From Neomoorella carbonis (GTDB lineage: Bacteria > Bacillota > DSM-521 > Neomoorellales > Neomoorellaceae), in the NCBI RefSeq assembly GCF_045278715.1, contig NZ_CP136420.1:1054001-1118000 (forward strand): 64,000 nucleotides of DNA. Direction: 5' to 3'. The notes beneath the pieces are model-generated. The model was not told the origin of the DNA and ran no database searches. It saw nothing but the letters and a program-made list of their open reading frames with translations. Position 1 is the first letter of the stretch, and each line of letters opens with the position of its first letter. Below are positions 25,201 through 34,859 of this stretch, piece by piece. Both the position numbers and the translations under genes were made by a program.

Positions 25201-27591
25201 ATGCGGTTGGAAACTGTTAGCCTTTCTGGGAAAGCGAAAGAGCGGATTGAACGGTTGCGGGAATCTGTCCTTGATAGTGTTCCTCAAATTTGTCCAGAGC
25301 GAGCTGTGGTCTATACCAACACATATATGGAGCATGAGGCCCTTCCCCCAATAGTCAAAAGATCTTTGGCATTCAAACAGTTTCTTGAAACTATTCCTAC
25401 TTATATACGACAGGATGAGCTTATTGTTGGGGCGGAAGGGCCTGTACCAGGAAGCGTGCAAGTTTTTCCGGAGGTAGCTAGTGAATGGATTGAAGAGGAA
25501 ATAGAACTGTTTGAAAAGCGTCCTCTACACTCCCGGTTTAAAATCTCTCCGGAGGATAAAAAAACCTTGAGGGAATTATTACCTTACTGGAGGGGTAAGA
25601 CCGTGGTGGACAGGGGTATGGCTCTGTTTCCACCGGAAGTGAAGACCCTGATGCAATGTGGGGTATTTGCTTCAGTCTCGGGGTTGGTGCTCGGGTTGGG
25701 CCACCTCATTCCCAATTATAGTCTAATTCTAAATAAAGGATTAGAGAGTGTCATCCAAAACATTAAGAATAAAAAGGAGCATTTAGATCCGGCCAAGCCT
25801 TCAGATTTTGAAGCACTTATGTTTTATGAGGCTGCTGAGAGGACGTGTCAGGCAGTTATTCGGTTAGCTCAAAGATACAGCGAAACGGCAGCTCAAATGG
25901 CTAGTTTTGAGAAAAATGCCGAGAGAAAGGAAGAATTGTTGCGTATATCGGCCATCTGTGCGCGAGTCCCAGCACAGCCGGCTGAAACATTCTATGAAGC
26001 TTTACAGAGTTTTTGGATGGTGCATATGGCAATTATGCTGGAATCAAATGGGACAGGTATTTCTCCAGGGCGCTTTGACCAGTATATGTACCCATTCCTG
26101 AGAAAAGACCTCGAAGAGAAAAGGATAGATTACTACCAGGCGCTGGAGCTATTGGAATGCCTGTGGATAAAGTTTAATGAAGTGAATAAATTAATGGATC
26201 AAAATCTGACTGACCTGATTCAGTCTTACCCGTCTCGGCAAAACATAGTTTTAGGAGGATTAACGAAAGGTGGTACGGATGCTACCAACGACTTATCATA
26301 TTTATGTTTGAAGGCTACAGCGGACATTAAGTTTCCGCAACCTTCCTTATCCATACGATATCACATGGATAGCCCAGATGACTTTATGATGGATGTCGCT
26401 AAAGTTATACGATTAGGACTAGGGTTGCCCGCTCTTTACAATGACGAAGCACACATACCTGCATTGATGAACAGAGGGGTGGCCTTGGAAGACGCTCTTG
26501 ACTATGCCCTGGTAGGATGCGTAGAGCCGGCGCCCTCGGGGAAAAGTTTCCCTAATGCAGCCGGGTCAAAATTTAACTTTGCTAAATGCTTGGAATTAAC
26601 CCTCTACAATGGTGTTGATCCTGTTTCGAGAAAAAAGATCGGTCCGGAAACCGGGGAGGATTTTCGCGACTTTGAACAATTATTAGCGGCATACAAGAAG
26701 CAGATAGCTTATGCCGTGAAGCAGATGGTAGTAGCTGAAAACATTATAGAAAGTGCTCATAGAGAATTGGCTCCATTACCTTGGCTTTCAGTACTAGTCG
26801 AAGATTGTATTGAACAAGGCAAGGAAGTGTTGGCAGGAGGTGCCAGATACAATTTCACCGGTCCTCAGGGAGTGGGCCTGGCGACCATTGCCGATTCCTT
26901 AGCGGCTATCAAGAAATTAGTGTTTGAGGAACGAAAAACGACCTTGGAGGAACTTAAAAAAATCTTAAGTTCTAATTTTAAAGACAACGAACGATATAGA
27001 CAAATGTTAATTAATTTAGCCCCCAAGTACGGAAATGATGACGATTACGTTGATATACTGGCCCGAGAAGTCATGGAATTTTATGCTTGTGAAGTAGAAA
27101 AGTATAGTAACACCCGCGGGGGCAAATTCCATGCTGGAATGTTCCCGGCTAGTGCGCACGTTTCTTTGGGTCGTATTGTAGGTGCAACCCCTGATGGAAG
27201 GTATTGCGGCACGCCGCTCTCGGACGGTATTTCACCTGTCCAAGGGCGTGATGCTCATGGGATGACCGCTGTATTCAATTCCGTTACCAAGTTAAACCAC
27301 CTAAGAACATCTAATGGAACACTTTTAAACCAAAAAATTCACCCGGCTGTACTTAACTCTGACGAGGGGTTGAAAAAACTAGTAGCGGCCATCAGGGCTT
27401 ACTTCTCCAAACGGGCAATGCACGTACAATTTAATGTTGTATCTTCAGAAATGTTGAGAGATGCTCAACTCCACCCGGATAAATACCGGGGATTAGTTGT
27501 AAGGGTTGCGGGTTGGAGCGCCTTTTGGGCTAGCATCGACAAAGCATTGCAGGACGATATTATTAGTAGAACTGAACAATATTATTTGTAG
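25201..27591 (+). CDS. Glycyl-radical enzyme of unassigned specificity (PFL/diol dehydratase-like)
   Basis: This is a 796-residue anaerobic radical enzyme. The active-site motif GCVEP places the thiyl cysteine at Cys440 and the general base at Glu442. The radical loop RVAGWSAFW places the glycyl radical at Gly771, and the C-terminus (QDDIISRTEQYYL) is canonical. GCVEP groups it with the eliminase/dehydratase branch (glycerol and propanediol dehydratase, choline and isethionate lyases) rather than pyruvate formate-lyase. Residues after the motif (APSGKSFPNAAGS) do not match the choline or isethionate lyase patterns I know. Neighbours (TRAP, CoA ligase, CitE-like lyase) point to a carboxylate substrate. 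ATG 25201 follows GAGGAGG. Confidence 0.9.
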   Translation: MRLETVSLSGKAKERIERLRESVLDSVPQICPERAVVYTNTYMEHEALPPIVKRSLAFKQFLETIPTYIRQDELIVGAEGPVPGSVQVFPEVASEWIEEEIELFEKRPLHSRFKISPEDKKTLRELLPYWRGKTVVDRGMALFPPEVKTLMQCGVFASVSGLVLGLGHLIPNYSLILNKGLESVIQNIKNKKEHLDPAKPSDFEALMFYEAAERTCQAVIRLAQRYSETAAQMASFEKNAERKEELLRISAICARVPAQPAETFYEALQSFWMVHMAIMLESNGTGISPGRFDQYMYPFLRKDLEEKRIDYYQALELLECLWIKFNEVNKLMDQNLTDLIQSYPSRQNIVLGGLTKGGTDATNDLSYLCLKATADIKFPQPSLSIRYHMDSPDDFMMDVAKVIRLGLGLPALYNDEAHIPALMNRGVALEDALDYALVGCVEPAPSGKSFPNAAGSKFNFAKCLELTLYNGVDPVSRKKIGPETGEDFRDFEQLLAAYKKQIAYAVKQMVVAENIIESAHRELAPLPWLSVLVEDCIEQGKEVLAGGARYNFTGPQGVGLATIADSLAAIKKLVFEERKTTLEELKKILSSNFKDNERYRQMLINLAPKYGNDDDYVDILAREVMEFYACEVEKYSNTRGGKFHAGMFPASAHVSLGRIVGATPDGRYCGTPLSDGISPVQGRDAHGMTAVFNSVTKLNHLRTSNGTLLNQKIHPAVLNSDEGLKKLVAAIRAYFSKRAMHVQFNVVSSEMLRDAQLHPDKYRGLVVRVAGWSAFWASIDKALQDDIISRTEQYYL

Positions 27592-27726
27592 AATTAAACA
27601 GAAGATGCTGGACAACCATAAAATACAATCCGAAATATATGGAGGTGATGTGGAGGGAGACAATTTTTAAAGAAATATTAAAAGCAGATATCTCGGACAA
27701 AACACCTAATTTGGAGGGAAGAAAGA

Positions 27727-28764
27727 ATGTTTAAGGACACAAAGGGAAAGTGGATAGCATTGTTTACTATAGTTATCTTCGGGCTTATTGGCCTTACTGG
27801 TTGTGGATCCAAAAAGGAAGAACAAAATGCTAAAGAGCAAGAAGTAAAACCTATTACTTTACGTCTGGCTCACTATGCAGCCGAGTCGCATCCCCTCGGA
27901 GAAGCAGCGAAGTTTTTTGCGAAAGCCGTAGAGGAGAAGAGTAAGGGTCGCATTAAGGTTCAAGTATTCCCGGCAAATAGCTTGGGGGCACCTCAAGACA
28001 TTTGTGAGCAGGTTCGCATGGGTACTTTGGATATGTCGCTAAATACTGGTGGGCAATTGAGTCAGTATGTTCCTCAGTACATGGCGATCCAGCTACCTTT
28101 TATTTGGAACGGTCCGGAACATGTTTACAAGGTGTTGGACGGTGAAGGCGGTAAAATGCTTGCCGACCTTTCAGCCAAGCAGAACTTCTTGGTGCTATCA
28201 AACTGGGATTGGGGCTTTAGACATATCACTAATAGTAAAAAACCAATCAACACTCCGGATGATCTGAAAGGATTAAAGATACGGGTTCCACCCGAAAAAG
28301 CGATGGAAGTTACTCTAAGTACATTAGGTGCAATTCCCGTTAGTATCAATTACTCGGAACTATATATGGCCTTGTCCCAGGGTGTCGTGGATGGTCAAGA
28401 AAACCCTTTACTGGCCATATACAACGAAAAGTTTTACGAACCCAACAAGCACATAGCGCTACTAGGTTATATGTATAACAATGCTGTTCATCTCATTAGC
28501 AAAAATGCATGGGATAAACTTCCGGAAGATTTGAGGACTATTGTAAAAGAGGTGAGCGAGGAAGCCCGTGATTACATGCGGAAGGAGATGAATGATAAGG
28601 AAGCGGCAATAATTAAAGAACTGGAAGCCAAAGGTGTCAAGTTTACCAAGCCTGATCCTGCTCCATTCAGAAAAGCATCAGAACCTGCCATAGCAGAACT
28701 TGCTAAGTCTATCGGTGAAGATTTCTATCAAAAATGGAAGGATATAGTGGAAAAAGCAAAATAG
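27727..28764 (+). CDS. dctP: TRAP transporter substrate-binding lipoprotein (DctP)
   Basis: This extracytoplasmic binding protein of a tripartite ATP-independent transporter is 345 residues long. It has a lipoprotein signal (hydrophobic segment and lipobox LTGC, Cys at about residue 26), so it is tethered to the membrane in this Gram-positive-type cell. The DctP fold markers are LRLAHYAAESHPLGEAAKFF, RVPPEKAMEVTLSTLGAIPV and QGVVDGQENPL. The arginine in the RVPP region usually clamps a substrate carboxylate, supporting an organic-acid substrate. The 135 bases between the radical enzyme and this gene contain a GGAGG but no confident gene. Confidence 0.95.
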   Translation: MFKDTKGKWIALFTIVIFGLIGLTGCGSKKEEQNAKEQEVKPITLRLAHYAAESHPLGEAAKFFAKAVEEKSKGRIKVQVFPANSLGAPQDICEQVRMGTLDMSLNTGGQLSQYVPQYMAIQLPFIWNGPEHVYKVLDGEGGKMLADLSAKQNFLVLSNWDWGFRHITNSKKPINTPDDLKGLKIRVPPEKAMEVTLSTLGAIPVSINYSELYMALSQGVVDGQENPLLAIYNEKFYEPNKHIALLGYMYNNAVHLISKNAWDKLPEDLRTIVKEVSEEARDYMRKEMNDKEAAIIKELEAKGVKFTKPDPAPFRKASEPAIAELAKSIGEDFYQKWKDIVEKAK

Positions 28765-28840
28765 GATGTTGAAGGAGCCACTGGGGCGTGGCGGTGCCAT
28801 GCCCCAGATTCCACCGAACAATCACCTGGAGGTGACGGTC

Positions 28841-30121
28841 ATGATAATGTTTATTGTTTTTATCTTGCTCATTGGGGCTGGAGTCCCCATCGGCTTCGGG
28901 TTATGCCTTTCGGCGATTATCTATATCTTATTTTCTGGGAATACCATGTTGCTCAATATGTTTGCACAACGACTGTATGCCGGCATTAATTCATACACTT
29001 TACTGGCTATTCCCTTTTTCATACTCACGGGACTCCTGATGAATACTGGAGGAATTACCAATAGGATTTTTAAATTTGCATCTAACCTAGTTGGCCATAT
29101 TGCAGGTGGCTTAGGCCATGTTAGTGTCTTAGCCAGTATGATCGTTGCCGGTATGTCCGGTTCAGCGGTAGCTGAGGCCGCTGGTCTTGGAGCGGTTGAA
29201 ATAAAGGCAATGACTGATCAAGGGTACGATAATGAGTTCGCGGCTGCGATTACGGCTGCGTCATCGACTATAGGCCCAATTATTCCTCCGAGCATCCCAT
29301 TTGTATTATTTAGCGGCCTGACCGGGGTTTCGGTTGGCAGGTTGTTCCTGGGGGGTATTATACCGGGTCTACTTATGGGCTTGGGTTTAATGATTACGGT
29401 ATACTTCATCGCAAGAAAAAGAAAGTATCCCACGAATCCAAGGGCAAACTTTAAGGACATAGCTAAAAGTTTACTTGATGCCTTGCCGTCCCTATTAGTT
29501 CCCTTAATTGTCATTGGTGGCATCCTGGGGGGGATATTTACGCCCACGGAGGCTGCGAGTGTTGCTGCGTTATATGCCTTTGTTCTGGGTGTATTCGTGT
29601 ATAAAGAGATTGACATGCAGAGCTTGCTTAGTATTATAAGAGAAACCGTAAGTCATACTATTCGGGTGATGTTTATTATAGGGGCTGCTGCGTTCTTCGG
29701 ATGGGTTCTTACCTACCAGGGTGTCCCTGACTTAATTACGCAAAAATTAATGTCACTCACCGAAAACAAGTACTTAATATTACTCATTATCGAATTGATC
29801 GGTTTGATATTAGGATGCTTTTTGGAAAGTCTAGCCATTCTGGTCTTAACTATACCGATATTTATGCCTTTAGTTCAGCACTTTGGGATTGATCCAGTGC
29901 ATTTTGGCGTAACTTATACGTTATGCCTAATGATTGGGCTGATTACCCCACCTGTGGGCATGTCCCTGTACCCTGTAATTAGTGTGGCGAAAGTACCTCT
30001 CCACCGAGTTGCTAAAGCATGCATTCCGTATATTATTGCGTTAATTTTAGTAGTATTGATTATTACTTTTATCCCATGGTTGGTAACACTGGTCCCAAAT
30101 CTTATCATGGGTCAGGCTTAG
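28841..30121 (+). CDS. dctM: TRAP transporter large permease (DctM)
   Basis: This 426-residue integral membrane subunit has about 12 hydrophobic helices and carries the sodium-driven transport path. A longer frame starts at 28766, but ATG 28841 has an excellent GGAGGTGA six bases upstream and begins right at the first membrane helix (MFIVFILLIGAGVPIGFGL). Family motifs include AGMSGSAVAEAAGLG, AASSTIGPIIPPSIP and GVTPPVG-like LITPPVGMSLY near the end. Gene order here is P-M-Q; P-Q-M is more usual. Confidence 0.95.
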   Translation: MIMFIVFILLIGAGVPIGFGLCLSAIIYILFSGNTMLLNMFAQRLYAGINSYTLLAIPFFILTGLLMNTGGITNRIFKFASNLVGHIAGGLGHVSVLASMIVAGMSGSAVAEAAGLGAVEIKAMTDQGYDNEFAAAITAASSTIGPIIPPSIPFVLFSGLTGVSVGRLFLGGIIPGLLMGLGLMITVYFIARKRKYPTNPRANFKDIAKSLLDALPSLLVPLIVIGGILGGIFTPTEAASVAALYAFVLGVFVYKEIDMQSLLSIIRETVSHTIRVMFIIGAAAFFGWVLTYQGVPDLITQKLMSLTENKYLILLIIELIGLILGCFLESLAILVLTIPIFMPLVQHFGIDPVHFGVTYTLCLMIGLITPPVGMSLYPVISVAKVPLHRVAKACIPYIIALILVVLIITFIPWLVTLVPNLIMGQA

Positions 30122-30132
30122 GGGGTAGACCA

Positions 30133-30594
30133 ATGGGTTTAAAGCAAATCTCGGAAAAGATCAACCAATTGCTAGAGGTTGTATGTGGTGTTTTCCTTAT
30201 CACATTATTTGTTCTGCTATTAGTTCAAGTCGGGAACCGGCTGGTGAAGATCTCCTCAAGTTGGATAGATGAAACTATTCAATTTTTGCTTGCATGGTTT
30301 GTCTTTTTGGGCTCTGCGGTTTTAGTGCATAAAACAGATCACATTAGTGTTGATCTTCTAGCTGAAAAACTTAATGGCACGGGACAAAAGCTGTTAAGGT
30401 ATTTGGTGCTGGTATCGATCCTAGCTGTGGGAGGTTTTATGATTTATTGCGGTAACAACCTGATACTACACACGGTTGGTAAGAAGAGTCCCATTTTCGA
30501 CTTGCCCCTAGTTTTCTGGTACCTTTCGATCCCCACTTCAGGCGTGCTGATAATATTTTTTGCACTTACAAAAATGATACAGAGATTGAAGTGA
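30133..30594 (+). CDS. dctQ: TRAP transporter small permease (DctQ)
   Basis: This ~153-residue subunit has four predicted membrane helices (VVCGVFLITLFVLLLVQVGN; FLLAWFVFLGSAVLV; LVLVSILAVGGFMIYC; VFWYLSIPTSGVLIIFF). The conserved WIDE-type motif before helix 2 is present (SSWIDETIQFLLAW), as is the HTDHI-like KTDHISVDLL. A frame open from 30019 overlaps dctM; ATG 30133 gives the normal family N-terminus. Confidence 0.9.
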   Translation: MGLKQISEKINQLLEVVCGVFLITLFVLLLVQVGNRLVKISSSWIDETIQFLLAWFVFLGSAVLVHKTDHISVDLLAEKLNGTGQKLLRYLVLVSILAVGGFMIYCGNNLILHTVGKKSPIFDLPLVFWYLSIPTSGVLIIFFALTKMIQRLK

Positions 30595-30616
30595 TGAATA
30601 TTGCGAGGTGGAGTGG

Positions 30617-31534
30617 ATGCCTGTGGGAACGGAAACGGGAGTAATTTTTGACATAGAGAGAAATGCGCTGGTGGATGGGCCCGGAATTCGAACGGTGGTG
30701 TTTCTTAAAGGGTGTCCGCTAAGGTGTAAGTGGTGTCACAACCCCGAATCCCAAGAACCGGGACCACAACTGATGTATACTAAGGCGTTCTGTGTTGGCT
30801 GCGGAGAATGTGTAGTAAATTGTCCGGAGGGAGCTATTATAGCTTCTCAGGATGGCCTTAAGGTAAACAAGGAACTTTGCAACCTTTGCGGAGAATGTAT
30901 CAGAGTCTGCTTCGCCAAGGCCTGGTCTGTGGTTGGGGAAAACTATACTGTTGAAGAGGTCATCCAACAAGTGAAAAAGAGTGCATCGTTTTTCCGCTTT
31001 TCTGGTGGTGGCGTCACAATTTCTGGTGGAGAACCCTTTTTTCAGTTTGACTTTTTGCTTTCATTGCTCAAATCGTTGCGGGCAGAAGGGTACCATGTGG
31101 CGGTAGATACCAGCGGATACACCTCGCCAGAAAGGTTGGAGGAAGTAGCAAAATATACGGACCTTTTTCTGTACGATCTCAAACACTATGACAGCCAGCA
31201 ACATGTAAGATTAACCGGTGTTGACAACAAAATAATTTTGGAGAATGCCCGCCGATTATCCTTTCTTGGAAAAAAGGTAATCATACGTGTGCCAGTTATC
31301 CCGGGTATGAACGATACGGATGATAATTTGAAAAGGATAGCGTTATTTACGTCTCAACTCCCCGGGGTATCAGATGTAGAATTGTTACCCTTCACCAAAC
31401 TGGGTGCAAGTAAATATCAGCGACTTCAAATCGACAACCCATGTGAAGGAATAAGCCCTCCTTCTGAAAATAGAATGAAGGAATTGGCGGCTTACTTTGC
31501 CGCTGTGGGCCTTAATGTTGCTATAGGAGGGTAG
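30617..31534 (+). CDS. Glycyl-radical enzyme activase (radical SAM)
   Basis: This activating enzyme installs the glycyl radical on the 25201 enzyme. The radical-SAM motif CPLRCKWC lies at about residue 32. Two extra ferredoxin-like 4Fe-4S clusters follow (CVGCGECVVNCPEG and CNLCGECIRVCF), the architecture of activases for the GCVEP branch rather than PflA, which lacks the insert. FSGGGVTISGGEPFFQ and DLKHYD motifs follow. ATG 30617 is preferred to GTG 30608 because GAGGTGG then has correct spacing. It lies after the transporter genes, still co-directional. Confidence 0.94.
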   Translation: MPVGTETGVIFDIERNALVDGPGIRTVVFLKGCPLRCKWCHNPESQEPGPQLMYTKAFCVGCGECVVNCPEGAIIASQDGLKVNKELCNLCGECIRVCFAKAWSVVGENYTVEEVIQQVKKSASFFRFSGGGVTISGGEPFFQFDFLLSLLKSLRAEGYHVAVDTSGYTSPERLEEVAKYTDLFLYDLKHYDSQQHVRLTGVDNKIILENARRLSFLGKKVIIRVPVIPGMNDTDDNLKRIALFTSQLPGVSDVELLPFTKLGASKYQRLQIDNPCEGISPPSENRMKELAAYFAAVGLNVAIGG

Positions 31535-31562
31535 TATGTATCTAACGGTTGGAGGTAACACA

Positions 31563-32408
31563 ATGCGATCATTGCTTTTTGTACCAGGAAATCGGACTGA
31601 TATGTTAATCAAATCTTTAAAAACAGAGGCGGACGCATTGATTTTCGATTTAGAGGATGCCGTGCCTCCTGAGGAAAAGGTTCGCGCCCGGGAAGAAATA
31701 ACTAAAGTTTTAGCATGTTCACCTGACAAAAATATTTACATCAGAATCAATGCGCTTAATACTCCTTGGATACTGGACGATATTCTAACCGTAACTCAAT
31801 ACCCAATCAAGGGTTTGGTGGTTCCCAAGATTGATGAACCATCTGATATAGAAAAAGTTTCGTGGCTGTTGGATTGTTGTGAGCACCGAGCCTTAAGTGG
31901 ACAGAGTAAGCTGAGGATTATTCCCATCATTGAAACGGCCCGGGGTATTGTGAACGTATTCTCGATTGCGAAAGCAAGCCGAAGGCTTGAAGCTATCATG
32001 TTTGGAGCCATGGATTTTATATTAGACATAGACGGGGTCCAAGAAGAAACGGGTGTTAGTTTAATTTATCCACGGGCGGCAGTGGTGACTGCGTGTAGAG
32101 CGAGCGGCCTATTGCCGGTAGATACCGTGTACCCCAATTTTAAAGACCAAGATACCCTCTTAAACGAATGCATGCGGGCAAAAGCGATGGGCTTTGGGGG
32201 GAAAGCGTGTATCCATCCGTGCCAGATTACCACCATCAACCAGGTTTTTAGTCCGCCTATAGTGGAGGTTGAGTGGGCAAAACGGGTGTTAGAAGCTTAC
32301 GAGGAAGCTCTTAGAAGAGGTAAAGGTGCCGTGACCGTTGATGGAACTATGGTCGATCGTCCAGTCGCTGAAAAAGCGAAAAAAATATTGGCTTTGGCGA
32401 GAAGCTAG
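31563..32408 (+). CDS. CitE/HpcH-family acyl-CoA lyase
   Basis: This 281-residue TIM-barrel lyase is of the citrate lyase beta / malyl-CoA / citramalyl-CoA lyase family. It begins RSLLFVPGNRTDML, has FDLEDAVPPEEK (metal-binding acids), RINALNTPW, VVPKID, IIPIIETARGI and a C-terminal GGKACIHPCQI. ATG 31563 with GGAGGT upstream is preferred over 31536. No citrate lyase alpha/gamma genes are nearby, so it is a stand-alone CoA-ester lyase. Together with the following ligase pair it probably cleaves a 3-hydroxyacyl-CoA to acetyl- or propionyl-CoA plus a 2-oxoacid. Confidence 0.9.
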   Translation: MRSLLFVPGNRTDMLIKSLKTEADALIFDLEDAVPPEEKVRAREEITKVLACSPDKNIYIRINALNTPWILDDILTVTQYPIKGLVVPKIDEPSDIEKVSWLLDCCEHRALSGQSKLRIIPIIETARGIVNVFSIAKASRRLEAIMFGAMDFILDIDGVQEETGVSLIYPRAAVVTACRASGLLPVDTVYPNFKDQDTLLNECMRAKAMGFGGKACIHPCQITTINQVFSPPIVEVEWAKRVLEAYEEALRRGKGAVTVDGTMVDRPVAEKAKKILALARS

Positions 32409-32442
32409 ATAGACCACAAATTCGATTAAGGGAGGCAAAATA

Positions 32443-33672
32443 ATGGCTCGTATACTGGAAAACTATAGCTTAAACTTACTACAAGACGCAGGAATACCAG
32501 TAGTTAAGTTTGGGGTGGCCTCTACCCCGGATGAAGCTGCGGCTTGCGCGGCGTCCCTGTCGGGAGAGGTGGTTGTCAAGGCACTAGTGCCAGCGGGAAA
32601 AAGGGGAAAAGCCGGTGCGGTCAAATTCGCATCACAACCTGAAGAGGTTAAACAGGCAGCAGCTGCACTTTTGGGAATGTTGGTGAGAGGCTACCCGGTG
32701 CGAAAAGTGTTGGTCGCCGAAAGGATTCATGCAGCCACCGAGATGTATGTCTCCATCTCCATTGACCAGAAGACGGCTTGCCCTGTGGTGGTATTCAGTT
32801 TAAGCGGAGGCGTTGATATTGAAGAAGTAGCCGCAAGAACTCCGGAAAAAATAGTTACTCGCTTTTTGAACCCGCTGGAGGGTTTAACCGCGCATCAGTC
32901 TATAGAGGTCCTGGAGGAGGGAGGTTTAGACGACACCTACTTGCGTAAAGTTGCGGAAGTGCTGAGAAAGCTGTATAGCGTATTTGTTTCCCTTGACGCC
33001 ACTCTGGTAGAAATAAACCCCCTCTTTCTAACTCCTAGAGGGGAAATCGTAGTACCGGCTTGTGTGATGAAAGTTGACGATAGTGCACTTTTCCGTCATC
33101 AGGAACTGGTGCCTATAGCTCAGGAGGGAAGTGAGAGAGCATGGCGCCCTCTTACGGAGATTGAGCGAAAGGTCCAGATGGTGCATGATGCCGACCCGTA
33201 TCGGGGAACAGCAAGGTACACGGAACTGGAAGGCGGAGATATAGGTTTCATGTGCGGAGGAGGTGGCGGCAGCTTGGTGCTTTTTGATGAGTTGCTAAGC
33301 CTTGGAGGAAAGCCTGCTAACTACGCCGAGTTCGGCGGAAACCCAACGGAGGAGAAGGTGTACGGATTGGCAGTAAATATTCTTTCCAAACCCGGGGTTC
33401 GTGGCTTATTTGTTTCTCATAATATCACCAATAACACCCAGGTTGATGTCGAAGCCAGGGGTATTACCAGGGCCATCAAGGATCTGGGGTTGGATCCCGG
33501 CAAATTTCCGGTGGTGGTTAGGGCACCGGGCGTCAACGAGGCGGAAGGTCATCGGATCTTCCGGGAAGCAGGCATCGAGTGTTACGGTGATGACATTACT
33601 ATGACTGGCAGTGCAAAACGAATGATTGAAAAGATGCGGCAGAGATACCAATTACAGGAGGGAATAAAATAA
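32443..33672 (+). CDS. ATP-grasp CoA ligase beta subunit (SucC/MtkA-like)
   Basis: This 409-residue protein has an N-terminal ATP-grasp domain (LLQDAGIPVVKFGVAST; VVVKALVPAGKRGKAGAVKF; EINPLFLTP, a metal-binding motif) and a C-terminal CoA-ligase domain (GFMCGGGGGSLVLFDELL; NYAEFGGNPT). It matches succinyl-CoA and malate-CoA ligase beta chains. In a TCA context it would be SucC. Here, with a CitE-like lyase upstream, it more probably charges a hydroxydicarboxylic or related acid (MtkAB-like). Confidence 0.88.
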   Translation: MARILENYSLNLLQDAGIPVVKFGVASTPDEAAACAASLSGEVVVKALVPAGKRGKAGAVKFASQPEEVKQAAAALLGMLVRGYPVRKVLVAERIHAATEMYVSISIDQKTACPVVVFSLSGGVDIEEVAARTPEKIVTRFLNPLEGLTAHQSIEVLEEGGLDDTYLRKVAEVLRKLYSVFVSLDATLVEINPLFLTPRGEIVVPACVMKVDDSALFRHQELVPIAQEGSERAWRPLTEIERKVQMVHDADPYRGTARYTELEGGDIGFMCGGGGGSLVLFDELLSLGGKPANYAEFGGNPTEEKVYGLAVNILSKPGVRGLFVSHNITNNTQVDVEARGITRAIKDLGLDPGKFPVVVRAPGVNEAEGHRIFREAGIECYGDDITMTGSAKRMIEKMRQRYQLQEGIK

Positions 33673-33673
33673 C

Positions 33674-34573
33674 ATGGCAATATTGATAAACGAAGATACA
33701 CGTGTTGTGATCCATGGTATCACTGGCCGGGAAGCCTCCATGGTGACAAAACATATTCTAGCATACGGAACGAGGGTAGTTGGAGGAATAACACCTGGTA
33801 AAGCTGGCAAACAGGTGCACGGGGTTCCTGTGTACAACACTTTGAGGTCGTTATTGAAAGAGCATAAGGCAAACACTTCTCTTGTATATGTACCTCCTGC
33901 AGCCGTCTTAGATACGGTTAAAGAGGCGATAGATAACGGAATCAAACTCATAGTGATCATAACGGAAAATGTGCCTCAGCATGATGTGATGAAGATTTTG
34001 GCTATAGCCAAAGCGGCTGGTGTAAGGGTAATTGGGCCGAACTCAGTAGGTGTGATCAGTCCCGTCCACCGAGTAAAACTTGGGGCCATCGGCGGAGATA
34101 ATCCTGATCGGTGCTTTGTTCCCGGCAGGGTAGGAGTCATCTCCAGGAGCGGGGGAATGACTGCTGAAACGTCCTGGATGGTCAAAAAGGCTGGTTTTGG
34201 AGTAAGCACCAGCATCAGCATAGGAGGGGACCCCATAATCGGTTCTCCCCCGGTAGAGTTGCTAAAATTATTTCAGGAAGACCCTGAAACCGACGCTGTG
34301 GTAATGTTCGCCGAACCAGGAACCAGTTTGGAAGAAGACGCTGCCGAATTCATTGCAGAAGGAGGTTTTACAAAACCACTAATCGCATACGTAGCAGGAA
34401 AGTTTACCGAAGAGATGCCAGAAGGAACGGTCTTTGGCCACGCAGCGGCGATTATCTCCAAAGGGGTGGGAAAACCCTCTATTAAAATGCGGAAACTCAG
34501 TCAAGCCGGTGCATTAATAGCTCATAGTTTTGATGAAATCATACCGCTAGTGCAACAAGTGATGAGAAGGTAA
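33674..34573 (+). CDS. CoA ligase alpha subunit (SucD/MtkB-like)
   Basis: This 299-residue partner of the preceding beta chain starts one base after its stop. It has an N-terminal CoA-binding Rossmann domain (VVIHGITGREASMVTKHILA; VVGGITPGKAGKQVHGVPVY), then GPNSVGVISP and the phosphohistidine region. The active-site histidine lies in VFGHAAAIIS. Length and order are standard. The pair forms the ATP-dependent CoA-ester-forming step of the operon. Confidence 0.92.
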   Translation: MAILINEDTRVVIHGITGREASMVTKHILAYGTRVVGGITPGKAGKQVHGVPVYNTLRSLLKEHKANTSLVYVPPAAVLDTVKEAIDNGIKLIVIITENVPQHDVMKILAIAKAAGVRVIGPNSVGVISPVHRVKLGAIGGDNPDRCFVPGRVGVISRSGGMTAETSWMVKKAGFGVSTSISIGGDPIIGSPPVELLKLFQEDPETDAVVMFAEPGTSLEEDAAEFIAEGGFTKPLIAYVAGKFTEEMPEGTVFGHAAAIISKGVGKPSIKMRKLSQAGALIAHSFDEIIPLVQQVMRR

Positions 34574-34579
34574 GAAGCC

Positions 34580-34843
34580 ATGTTGATAAAATTTTATCCT
34601 CCTTTTGATTTTGAGATAAGGCATCTGGAAATGCGTATTGAACAGCCAACAACAGTTCTACAAATGCTTCAACGCATTGGTGCCGAGTACACCGGTTTCG
34701 CCGCATTTCTTCCTGCAGAGGTCGGCGAAGAAGCAGTGAGAAGCCGTATACTTGTCTTTGTTAACGGTAAAGTTGCCAGCTTGCAGGACACTTTATTTGA
34801 CCAAGACGTAATTGAATTAGTTTCTCCAATAAGCGGGGGATAG
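34580..34843 (+). CDS. MoaD/ThiS-family small sulfur carrier
   Basis: This 87-residue ubiquitin-fold protein ends in the diagnostic Gly-Gly (VSPISGG), the thiocarboxylation site. VFVNGKVASLQDTLFDQDVI matches the MoaD core. A MoaD-like gene beside an AOR gene is common, because AOR uses a tungsto- or molybdopterin cofactor whose dithiolene sulfur comes from MoaD. Probably dedicated to the neighbouring oxidoreductase. Confidence 0.85.
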   Translation: MLIKFYPPFDFEIRHLEMRIEQPTTVLQMLQRIGAEYTGFAAFLPAEVGEEAVRSRILVFVNGKVASLQDTLFDQDVIELVSPISGG

Positions 34844-34859
34844 TCAATTTCTCTCCTCG

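Noticed and set aside
25201..27591. Identification of the radical enzyme as isethionate or choline lyase
   Set aside because: Residues following GCVEP do not match the patterns I know for those lyases, and the neighbours lack sulfite, acetaldehyde or BMC genes expected for them.
32443..34573. SucC/SucD as TCA-cycle succinyl-CoA synthetase
   Set aside because: Placement between a CitE-like lyase and an AOR in a regulated catabolic operon makes a dedicated CoA ligase for another acid more likely; biochemical identity stays open.
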